Part shown: positions 51,901 through 60,995 of the stretch, piece by piece
Position numbering within the stretch: position 1 is the stretch's first letter
Layout: every line of letters begins with the position of its first letter
From: Branchiostoma floridae
Lineage: Eukaryota; Chordata; Leptocardii; Amphioxiformes; Branchiostomatidae
Direction: 5' to 3'
Assembly: GCF_000003815.2 (NCBI RefSeq)
Contig: NC_049989.1
Span: 12,937,051-13,001,050, forward strand
Length of the DNA: 64,000 nucleotides
Made by a program: the position numbers and the translations under genes
The notes under the pieces: model-generated
The model's input: only the letters and a program-made list of their open reading frames with translations
The model's database searches: none
Told to the model about the DNA's origin: nothing

Positions 51901-54900
51901 AGAGGGCTGCGACTGAGGTTGATACGTCATTATACAAATGTATCTATATTTCAGGTTATGTTTCTGATAGAGGATCAATGGAGAGTACTAAGGTGGCGTA
52001 ATGTGGAGATGTTAGCGTGTGTGTTCTGTGTTGTAGCTGAGTATACATGTAGCATATAATAGTCAAAGAGTAGATTCATCCCATCAAGCAACCGACATCT
52101 TGCACACTCCAGTCGTCCCTCATAGTGTAATTCACTTTATGTCATAACTTGGCCTTGATAACGGTCTTTGTATTTAATATTTTGTTTTATGTTTTTGATA
52201 AAGGGTCAATGGGGCATCAGGTTGCATAACAAGGCGTCTGTTAGCATAATGGTTAAGGATGTTTTGCCCATGCAGAACGTGGTTTCAAATCTCCCAACAT
52301 GCCACCAACATTGTGCCCTTTGGGAAGGGCGCTTAACATGACTTTCCTTTCTCCACCCAGGGGTAAAAATGGGTTTAACTTAATATTGAGTTTAAAAAAA
52401 TAAAAAAATAAAAAATATTGACTTCGGTTGGGGAGTTAAAAGGCAGTGTTTGGCTCAGCCTTCCTATACCGTACCCTAGACAGTGGATTAAACAATCCAC
52501 TGCCCCTACTGCTTCAAAAAGGCTATGGGACTACACTTAACGCTAGTTCACCTTAATCCACGGGGTAACCTTTATCCGTTGTACACAAAATCGGAGTATT
52601 GAGGGAAGTCAAGCCAACAGATGGTTGTTTCAGACTGGAATACTATGAAAATATTGTAATTTGAAACCAGCGTCCGTCTACTAGATGATCCATACACTCC
52701 TCGTTTTTGAAAACACTGGAAATAGGTTACCATGTGGATAAAGGTAAACTACTGACTGAGGAAAATGTTAAACATAAGAAGGAAGAAAGAAAAGATGTCC
52801 CACCTCCAAGTCTTTCATGATCTCCTTCCTCTGTTTCTCCATCTCGATTCCCTGTGCCTTAAACTTGGCGATCTCATCCTTGATCTCCTGGATCTGTTCC
52901 TGCAGGAGTTCCACCTCGTTATTCAGCTCGTTAACATAATTAAACAGTGCAAAGTTCTTGTCCTCCGTGGCGATGAACTTCTTGACGAGCGTGTCGATGT
53001 CTTCCTCTCCGGTGACCTCCTTGATTCGCGTAAAGGCAGCCTCGTACGTTTCTACAGTTTCTTCTCCTCCAATGGGCTTCTCTTCCTCTGAAAGGAGATG
53101 AAATTAACAAGTGAACAGATGAGAGAGGACCTGGTCCGGGCAAGTCACCCGTGATGATGATGATGAAACCATTAAAAACATCACTGTCTATCAATTCATA
53201 CTGTGTGGCTTTCTTTTTTTTCCTAATAATCTGTTCTATAGTACAGCACCTTTAACGTCATTGTACATCTCTTCCCTCTTTGTTAAAGAATTGACGTTAT
53301 GATGTATGAACTGGTGTAATGGCCAAGCGGTTAGAGTGATTGAGTACTTGAAAAAGGGTATGGTAGTTCAACACGCATATACTCCACCACCACTGGACTA
53401 ACAGTTAAGTGATTGTACAAACTTATGTAGCCAAAAGGCTACATGGAGATGAGTGCTGCCCTTTGCACCATCTGGTACCAATTCTGTGTTTTAATGATCT
53501 CAAAACCAACTTCAATTTATAGCACCCATAAGGTCAATGCATCTCTTAACCATGACTGTTAAAGATTTTTTTGTCCTTAAGTGTCTATGCAAGGATAAAA
53601 GCTCCTTGGTCTTTAAGTTTTGCGCACCTTTCTTCTTCCCCTTGAGCTCCTCCTCCTCTTGCATCTCAGCCCTCTCCTGGGTCTTCATGGTCATGAACTG
53701 CTTCAGCTTGGCATCATGGTCGATTATACGCATCAATTCCTTCAGCTCCATGTTGTACTGTGCTAGGTCCTTCTCACTGCGATCCTTCAGACCCATCATC
53801 TTAGCCTGGGCCTCATCCCTAAAGGAACAGGAAACAAAAGGTATTAATGTTGTACTGTGCCAGGTCCTTCTCACTACGATCCTTCAGACCCATCATCTTA
53901 GCCTGGGCCTCATCCCTAAAGGAACAGGAAACAATAGGTATAAACGTTACAAGTCCTTCTCACTACGATCCTTCAGACCCATCATCCTAGCCTGGGCCTC
54001 ATCCCTATAGGAACAGGAAACAAAAGGTATTAATGTTGTACTGTTCCAGGTCCTTCTCACTAAGATCCTTCAGACCTAGACTTTTTTGGTGTGGGCAGTG
54101 GAGTCACATGGTTTCCAGTTACAATTTTTGACAGCCTATTGAGTAAAACACTGCTTGTCCTAATATGTTATGAAGGATTTATAATGCACAAAAAAGTTTC
54201 ATATTGAAAGACATCATTTATTTCAGTTTACTTTGTTCAACTGTATTGTAAAAAAAGAAGATAAATCCCTACCTACCGACCCTAATACAAATGTATATAT
54301 TTTCAGGACAGAAACAGGAAACATAACATTTTTTCCCTAGGCCTAACAATAAGCATTGTTAAGTGTTACAAGACTCTACCTGGCATCATATGCCGATGTG
54401 GACTGCTCGATGATCTCTCCCATCTCCTTCTTCTTCTCATTCAAGTCTTTAGACAGCTTCTTGTAGAGGTTGTCGAACACGTTTCTCTCGGTACGCAGGT
54501 GGTCAATTTCTTCCCGCAGCGAGGAATTCTCTGTCAGCATGTCGTTGAATTCCACAGTGGCCTGTAGAAGGCAGACAAAGGAGATGTAGGGTTCAAAATA
54601 CCCGGGGCACATCAGACTGTACACTAATTCAAAATTGGAGATCGCTGTGCACCAGTTCTTGCGTTTGACTGTGGGTGCACCTTTGCACCAAGAGATTTGG
54701 GTAGGACATAATGTATTTAAAGGAATTATTGTGCTGTGGTACACACAATACTTTTCTTGACATAAAAGATTCTTCTTGACTCCAATTGTAATGTTCAAAT
54801 TAGCAACAGAATTTCAAGTTTCTGGCAATTTTTCAAAGCTGGAAGATGTGTTGGCACTCACAGTCCATCAATTCTCACCAAATGCCATTATAACACTTCC

Positions 54901-56961
54901 ACAATTGACAAAAATACATGAATTCAAAGTTAGTTAAAGAGCTGTACAGTAATAACTCTGTGATTCTGATGTATCTATACAGCTATATCATGGCACCCAG
55001 TGGAATTATGAGAGTTGATGTTACATAGTGGCTCAAACAATAAGTGGGACGGAGGAAAATCTAAAGCTGAAGACAGCCCTTGTTAACAGTAAAATTTAAA
55101 ACTGAAAGTAAGACTCACCTTGTGCAGTCTATTCTCCAGCACACGGATCATCTTCTGTGTCTGCGTGTGCCTCTGGTGAGAGGCATGCACCCCTCCCATG
55201 GTCTTATGCTGCTGCTTGATCTTACGCTCCATGGCTCGAATCTACAGACAGTTTGGAAAGAAACGAACAACTGCGAGTGAACATGCCAACCGGAGTATCC
55301 TAAAAAGTGTTTCAGATTCTATTCTTTAACTTGTAATAACAGTACTTGAACATAGTTTTCTTACATACACAATTTTATTTTTCCTTTGTAGCAAAATTGA
55401 CCAATGTTTTGAGTATCACCCATTCACAAGTTTTCACAGATAGCCTTACATTGTTTGTCCAGGTCCGGACCTGGACCTGATTTTCTGGACCTTGTATGTA
55501 CCTGAATGTTCAGTAACGCTAGTTCACCTTTATCCGCAGGGTAACATAATATATTCGTTGTGTTTACTAACACGGTATTAAGGGACGGACAGTGGTTTCA
55601 AGTTGAAATACGTTCAAAATATTGTAGTTTGAAACTCTTGTGCGTCGGCTTGATATCCCTAAATACCCATTTCTGACAGCAACGGACATAGGTTACCCCG
55701 CGGATAAAGGTGAACTAGCGTTACCGGTAACCACCCCTAATCACAACTGTACCTTTGCATCCAGTTCAGCGATGGTCTGTTTCTCCTCAGCAATGAGATC
55801 CTCGTAGCTGTCCTTACTCTCGACCAGGTCCTTGAGTGAGTGGGTGTTGTCTCCGTCCTTTATCTGGTTCTGTCGACTCTCCGCCAACATCAGGTCTGTC
55901 TTAATCTCAGTCTGCTCGGCCTGGAGGGCTTCGATCATGGCTCTGGCAAGTTAGAATTGTTAGAAAGAGTTTATCCAATGAATGAATTGATGAAGACCTT
56001 TCCTGTAGATGTACGTTTATACCCTTATGTAAGTACTGGCCAAGATTGAAGTAGTTTACCTGTAAGTACAATTCTCAAAGAATGTGTTCAACAGCGCGAT
56101 ATGAAGAGTTTGTTATGTTGACTTACATAGCATTAAGGTGACCAACTATGCTTCAAGAATGGTTCAACAATAAGGCTTTAACATTGAATTAGCCTGATTA
56201 CTGAATAGATATCTCACAGAAAAGGGCATGTAACCCCTCTCTCAAAAAGCTCATTCTGTACCCGATGACTGAGACAAGCACCTATCGAGTGCCCACTTGA
56301 ATATTTGAAGAGCAGCTGTACACAAGGAGGCTTAGTTTCTCCTTGGTTTGAAAAAGCTCATTGGCCTACCTGAGCAATAACAACATTTAAAGTGCTCAAG
56401 ACTGATAAGTTGACAAAAGTTAGACATGTAAGTAATAAGATACTCAAGCAAAAGGATAACATTTGGAAACGTTCAGATGTTTCAGCTGGCATCCACTGTC
56501 TTTTCTCAATGATGACAGAGAATGCTGTCTGAAACGTCTAACGGTTTCCAAATTTCATCCAGAACTTGTTTGACGCTTGTAATGACTTGTCTCATCGTCA
56601 ATAAAGTCAAAGTCAAGTAACTGTTACCTTGCTTAGTAATACATAATGTCACATTAAGGTGGTATCTCACTGCACTTGGGGCACCGGTGTGGCACTGTGG
56701 GGTTCGTTCTCTGCGGCACTGTTTTGTTATTTCACAGTGCCGCACCGGTGCCCCAAGTGTAGTGAGATACCACCTTAAGATAGACTGAGTTAAAGGTACT
56801 CACTTCTGCTTGCGAATGATGTTCTGAGATTCCTCGCAGTACGCCTTGCGGTCGCCCTCCATGATACGGTACTGACGCTGTAGCTTGGAGAGCTCGCTCT
56901 CCGCCATCCCGTCCATGTCCGGCTCGCTCGCCTCCGAGCGCCTGCTCGCTGCACGGTGCAT
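48944..56961 (-). CDS. ODAD1: ODAD1/CCDC63 family, outer dynein arm docking coiled coil (nine coding exons)
   Basis: Axonemal coiled-coil protein of the complex that anchors outer dynein arms to doublet microtubules. Coding exons in transcript order: 56804-56961, 55753-55942, 55119-55241, 54380-54561, 53628-53818, 52804-53087, 51448-51699, 50766-50881, 48944-49154. Phases 2,0,0,2,1,0,0,2 close, giving 568 residues (human ODAD1 about 670). The ATG at 56959-56961 follows an in-frame TAG; MDGMAE, 15 codons on, is an alternative start. Family landmarks: SELSKLQRQYRIMEGDRKAY (residues 22-41), MIRVLENRLHK, LREEIDHLRTERN, STSAYDARDEAQAKM, FNYVNELNNEVELLQEQI, TENNMMQYLGLIEQKTNDLL, and tail NRPLSQDELKAKV. 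Nearly all predicted helix with heptads; the last 60 residues are acidic, then Lys-rich. It is probably the pro-orthologue of vertebrate ODAD1 and CCDC63, so the symbol is approximate. Confidence 0.93.
49311..49833. repeat. Direct duplication of about 135 bp around a dispersed repeat
   Basis: CTGTATACGTTTTAAGGTGT through ACAATATGATAAAATAAAA occurs at 49311-49446 and again at 49699-49833 with virtually no change. The 250 bp between them hold the dispersed repeat copy (49465-49680). ODAD1 intron 8. Confidence 0.85.
50256..50503. mobile_element. TTAA-flanked MITE, ACCCATAAACTGCCA family
   Basis: TTAACCCATAAACTGCCA and TGGCAGTTTAAGGGTTAA ends at TTAA sites, piggyBac-like. The interior has CCCGGATATATCCGGG. 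ODAD1 intron 8. Confidence 0.7.
51779..51990 (+). repeat. Decayed GTCATACC repeat copy
   Basis: GTCATAACTGGGCCATGATA, CGATACGGGTGTT and a short TATCACATGCAGTTGTATTACAC match other copies; the right part is lost. Similar start text at 52140-52165. ODAD1 intron 6. Confidence 0.5.
52232..52530 (+). repeat. tRNA-derived SINE (family C)
   Basis: Box-A-like TTAGCATAATGGTTAAGG (52244-52261) and box-B-like GGTTTCAAATCTC, then CATGCCACCAACATTGTGCCC shared with 24560-24860. Confidence 0.6.
52539..52754. mobile_element. Palindromic MITE, AACGCTAGTTCACC family
   Basis: AACGCTAGTTCACCTTAATC and GTGGATAAAGGTAAACTA ends with the family's inner TTTGAAACCAGCGTCCGTC. It ends 50 nt from ODAD1 exon 6. Confidence 0.75.
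53311..53500 (+). repeat. tRNA-derived SINE (family B)
   Basis: TGGCCAAGCGGTTAGAGTG fits a Leu/Ser-tRNA-like box A; the body GGGTATGGTAGTTCAACAC and ATGGAGATGAGTGCTGCCC follows 24140-24420. The region carrying box B is largely deleted. Confidence 0.6.
53841..54082 (-). pseudogene. Three tandem partial copies of ODAD1 exon 5
   Basis: Upstream (in transcript sense) of exon 5 (53628-53818), its 3' splice site plus first 50-65 nt is repeated at about 53841-53935, 53950-54025 and 54035-54080. Each copy keeps CTTTAG/GGATGAGGCCCAGGC or a one-base variant and the codons for DEAQAKMMGLKDRSEKD. None has the exon's 3' half or a donor site. The last copy runs into the transposon relic at 54082. Confidence 0.85.
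54083..54345. mobile_element. Truncated relative of the 3297-4323 element
   Basis: GGGCAGTGGAGTCACATGG, AAAACACTGCTTGTCC, CCTACCTACCGACCCTAA and ACATTTTTTCCCTAGGCCTA follow 4017-4323 in order. Only the right end is kept. It lies between exon 4 of ODAD1 and the exon 5 copies. Confidence 0.75.
55514..55724. mobile_element. Palindromic MITE, AACGCTAGTTCACC family
   Basis: GTAACGCTAGTTCACCTTTA and TAAAGGTGAACTAGCGTTAC are perfect 20-bp inverse ends. It ends 28 nt from ODAD1 exon 2. Confidence 0.85.
56450..56575. repeat. Short foldback (GGAAACGTTCAGATGTTTC)
   Basis: TTGGAAACGTTCAGATGTTTC and GAAACGTCTAACGGTTTCCAA are inverted around CTCAATGATGACAG. Related to 13640-13770. Confidence 0.6.
56654..56778. 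mobile_element. TTAA-flanked palindromic MITE, AAGGTGGTATCTCACT family
   Basis: TTAAGGTGGTATCTCACTGC and the inverse GTAGTGAGATACCACCTTAA; arms extend through TTGGGGCACCGGTG to about 45 bp each. It lies 26 nt from the 3' end of the first coding exon of ODAD1. Confidence 0.8.
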
Positions 56962-57026
56962 TCTGATTGGCTAGTTCTTCAAACCTGAAATGTAAGATTG
57001 AGACATTCAAACTATAGCTAGTATAA

Positions 57027-57366
57027 CACACCAGCAGCTTAAGTATGACTGTATCTGTATATGACTGCCCATCGGAGTAACATACCAGGTTCTATATCTA
57101 TACACCCGGTATGATCGCCCTTCATAACATAACACACCAGCTTCTGTATCTGCATAGCTGGCATAACTGTCCTTTGGCACAACACACCAGCTTCTGTATC
57201 TATATCTGCATAGCACCGTCCTTCGGTGTAACACACCAGCTTTTGTATCTGTATCTGTATAGCCGGTATAACCGCCCTTCGGTGTAACACACCAGCTTCT
57301 GTATGTGTCTGTATAGCCGGTATAACTGCCCTTCAGTGCAACGCACCAGCTTCTGTGTCTGTTAAA
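57027..57366. repeat. Minisatellite, about seven units of 50-57 bp
   Basis: AACACACCAGCTTCTGTATC begins units near 57027, 57079, 57129, 57181, 57230, 57286 and 57340. Unit length varies by loss or gain of GTATCT and of GTATAGCCGGTATAACCGCC. Frames through it on the minus strand read as a Tyr/Trp/Cys-rich repeat by chance. It is in the proposed ODAD1 5' UTR intron. Confidence 0.8.
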
Positions 57367-58343
57367 CATTGTTATCTAAAATTTATATATTGTAAAATCC
57401 AATGTGCTTTTCATTTGACCCTTCTATAATGTGTCTCAAAGACTTCAAATTGCAATTAAAAAAATGACAATTTTATGTCAAATTTGATATCAATGTTGGT
57501 TTGAAAAACAAAAAACACAAGCAATGTTGAATAGTTGTAAAATGTGTGACATATTCTTATCTTAACAGTTTCATGTTTTATTAGCACGGCTGCTTTTTCA
57601 AACAAGATGAAATAAACTCCTTCTAAGAGATTGTCAAGATTCGGTTATTTTTATAACAACTGAACTCCAACACATTCAACATTTGATTCATACTAAGCAC
57701 TTGTATATCACACAACACAGTTTACACTAGCGTTCATAATATATGACCGGCTTGATAGTTTAAGTACTGACGGAAAGAAAAGTTTGATGTTTGTTTGTCG
57801 GCTTATCTCTTAACAACGTTTACACACGAATTGACACAAGCCAACAAGTCGGTCTATTAAAATCACATTAGGGGTAGTTTTTAGTTTACTGAAGGAGTTT
57901 TATGGTCTTTCTGTCAAATGGTATAGGTAATACTTGTGACAATTGCTTGAATAGTTTTCTAACTGTTTCGTGAATAGTTTCCTATTCTAACCTTCTTGGT
58001 AACAATTTGTAAAACCACCCGAAATGACTTTTTTTGAGGGAGGGAAAGTAAGGATGAGTTCATCGATTTTTAGTGTTTAACGTACAATTGGACAACTTAG
58101 AACCTTAGTTTTACAACTGAAAACCAGGAAAACACAGAAGAAGGCACGTACATGTCTTACGCAGAGGTGCAAGTTGTGACAAAAATGTGTTTTTATCTGG
58201 TTTCAGGTCTCCGCGCACCATATGAGAATCAGCGGCCATGAAAATTCCTACAGCGGTAAATCCGCAACATTCGCCCGCCCAACACATTGTCCTTCTCCGT
58301 GGCAAATTCCCCCCTCTCACGCCAGAATATACAGCGTACTTAC

Positions 58344-58440
58344 CGGTAATTACAGTGCAAATATGAAGGGCACACTTCAGCCGTCTCGTGGAGCGGATAA
58401 AATCGATAAATAATGGAGCTTACGTCGTGTTTACTTTGCA
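58344..58440 (-). promoter_or_regulatory. Proposed non-coding first exon of ODAD1
   Basis: ODAD1's start-codon exon begins with an acceptor (TTACATTTCAG, exon from 56984), so an upstream leader exon must exist. On the minus strand a strong donor ACCG/GTAAGTA lies at 58343-58344, and the preceding 100 nt contain no ATG. The upstream border (about 58440) is a guess. Confidence 0.45.
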
Positions 58441-58491
58441 CACTTGGCGGTGTGTGTAAACTGTGGCGGTGGGGGTACCTTGCGTGACGCG

Positions 58492-58505
58492 GTTGCTATG
58501 TTTAC
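58492..58505 (-). promoter_or_regulatory. X-box-like RFX site
   Basis: The minus strand reads GTAAACATAGCAAC: half-site GTAAAC (one mismatch to GTNRCC), two-nt spacer, perfect AGCAAC (RGYAAC). RFX X-boxes are typical just upstream of ciliary genes. This one lies about 50-150 bp upstream of the proposed ODAD1 leader exon. Confidence 0.5.
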
Positions 58506-59400
58506 TTAGCGACGGGCGATTCCATCATTACCACGTAAAGGGGGGGGCGAAATCTTTATCTTCTTTTACAAGTTACACAACCATCGTAAATCAAAATAAG
58601 ATAGTAACATTAGTTACTGAAGTGTATTTGAAAGGCAGTAGGATATTGAACGTTATATCTAATTCTTTATGTTTGTATAATCTAGAGTATTTAATATGTA
58701 GAGGTAATGAATATTGATGGAATCGTCGACCAGGCCTTTTTTGTGACGTATTTGGATTGCAGTTATAACTGAATACCGCCAGAAGTCGCCTTTTGGGTAG
58801 CTCGCACTCTTAAAAACGTGACCCTTGTTTTCGCGTACTTTAGACGTTCCGGTAAAAGGAAAAAACATTTTATATGAAGCATTTGATACGATTTTTCTAT
58901 GAATTCCGTATAATTTGTATATGCTGATGAATTCTGTAAAATTAGTGGTGGATCCGTATAATTCGTATGTTTCTCAGTCATGTCAGTAGCGGATCGAATA
59001 AATTCCGTAAATTTCGCATGTTTCTCAGTTGTGGATCGAATGAATTCCGGAAATTTCGCATTTTTATTAGTATTACAACGTATGAATTCCGTAAAATTCT
59101 GTAAAATGCTTCGTTGTTATATTAAAATTGTACGTGTTCCGTAACGTTAAAAGCCGTATCAGATTCCGTAAAATTCATATGAACGGTATACTATATTTCT
59201 GGTTGCCATTTTATTGAATTGTGATGATTGACGTTGCGGTGTCTTCTTAAAAGTTTAATGTTTCCTAGCTTTGTGAATGTCTTTTATACAGATGTGTCAA
59301 TGACGGTTAGGTGTGGTTAAAACTTAGCTCATATGTTTCCCTACATTACTGTTTTTAATCGATATATTTTTGTACACACGCACACACTAGCGTACACTGA

Positions 59401-59435
<35 letters not shown>

Positions 59436-60995
59436 GCAATACCTCCTTTCCACTTGGACGGCGCTCACGCCGCGCTCTCTCTGCGACCCAAAATTTGATA
59501 TGTCGCTCAACGAATTCTATAGAAAAGAAACGAATCTTTTTACACTTTGTGCGTTTTTTGTCTTCTCAGTCACGCTTTTACGTTTTGTATGATATACCCA
59601 GTGTAAAAGCGAAGGGTACACATATCCTACTTTCCGTCTAGCGGAAAGGGGGCGGAAACGCACACAGATATAGGCACGCTCACACAAAATGTCATTTTAT
59701 TGTTGTTTCCATGTATTTTATTCTAACGCCCATTGGAGGTCACTATACCTCATAGACATGCGCTTCATCTACATATATTGAAAAAAAACTGAAAGATGTA
59801 CATTTGGAATGCTAAGAGAAATACAAACATCAAAACACTTTTATGAAGGTAATACATCCTGGTTAACAATATTTAATAAAGACAATCCAATCTCTACAAC
59901 TGGATCGGAGAGATTTACTTACTAACGTTTCGATTGACATCTATCACTCTTCTTCAGTGTCACTAGAATAAACTAGCATAACAAATCAATATCATAACAA
60001 CACAATAACTTGCGTCATAGTGTGTGTACAGAAGACTTCACACTCAGAACCGGTGGTAGAATATTACAATCCTCATTTTGTGTATTTAGAAAAAGCTATT
60101 CCAACACTGTATCTAGCAAACATTAGATACTATTCTAGGTTATGGTTTGGATCTTTTCACAGCGTGCACGCAGTTTTCTAACTGTATCAACTGTATCATT
60201 AAATTCTTATACATAATGTCGTAGTCTAACAATAATACAGCAGCCAGTCAAAAGTATGACAATTCTGAACGTCCATACAGTGCTCTTGGTAATTGGAGGA
60301 ACACCAATAAAATATTTACAGCAAAGGTAAACTTCCTGGACACATTTAATGCATGTAAAGGAACCCAAGTGTTGGAGCGCACAAGAGTATGAATCCTTTT
60401 ATATATCAATATCCATTCAAATAAGTCATTGTACGTGGTTATTACTTTGCAGTTGACGTCCTTTTAAAAATCAGTAGGAAAAGTGGCGAAAAGAAACGGG
60501 TAAACTGTGATCAGAGCTATGTGGGTAGTGTTCCTCGTGTCAAGCAATGTATGAAGACATTCTGAAAATCTTTGATGAGAGTTCCCTTGGTACTTCTACT
60601 AAAACGAAGTGGGTATCTGACCTTCAGCGGAGCAACTTGACCCTTACACCTCATGTCGTAGCTCAACTGTCCTTTTTTTTAGTCGGACTTAAAATGAACC
60701 CGGGACCCAGTAACAAACAGCACCGTGACCTACCCATGCATGGGGGGCACCGATGGGTACCCCCCTGTATCCGCCAGTCCACCGGGACAAATCTGTGGTA
60801 TCGGAGCCCGACCAGGGCTACATTCCTTACGGGCACAGGTGCATAAGCCCTACTCAACGTTACCGGGTATTGCCTGCAAAGTAATGATCGCAATGATCTG
60901 AAATTTGATGGCAATTGTTGTGCACCTTTTAATCTTATCTCTGGGTAGAAATCCATACAACTAATCTCGTATCTATCTAGCCAAAAAAGATGTCC
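58506..60995. other. Spacer between ODAD1 promoter and NCF1 3' end
   Basis: Contains irregular reiterations of GAATTCCGTAAATTTCGCAT around 58900-59110, a (CA)n tract at 59402-59430, a foldback-like ACGTTTCGATTGACATCTATCACTC motif at about 59925, and the LINE-like fragment at 60540-60850. No gene seen. Confidence 0.5.
60540..60850 (+). mobile_element. Fragment of a LINE 5' coding region
   Basis: A 99-codon frame from ATG 60547 includes VAQLSFFLVGLKMNPGPSNK and ends at a stop by 60846. The text around NPGP resembles the N-terminal region of some invertebrate LINE ORFs. The same stretch, frameshifted, is at 20826-21016. No endonuclease or polymerase follows. Confidence 0.5.

Noticed and set aside
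57007-57369. 120-codon Tyr/Trp/Cys-rich minus-strand frame
   Set aside because: Product of the 50-57 bp minisatellite; unit lengths are not multiples of three, so the frame shifts between units.
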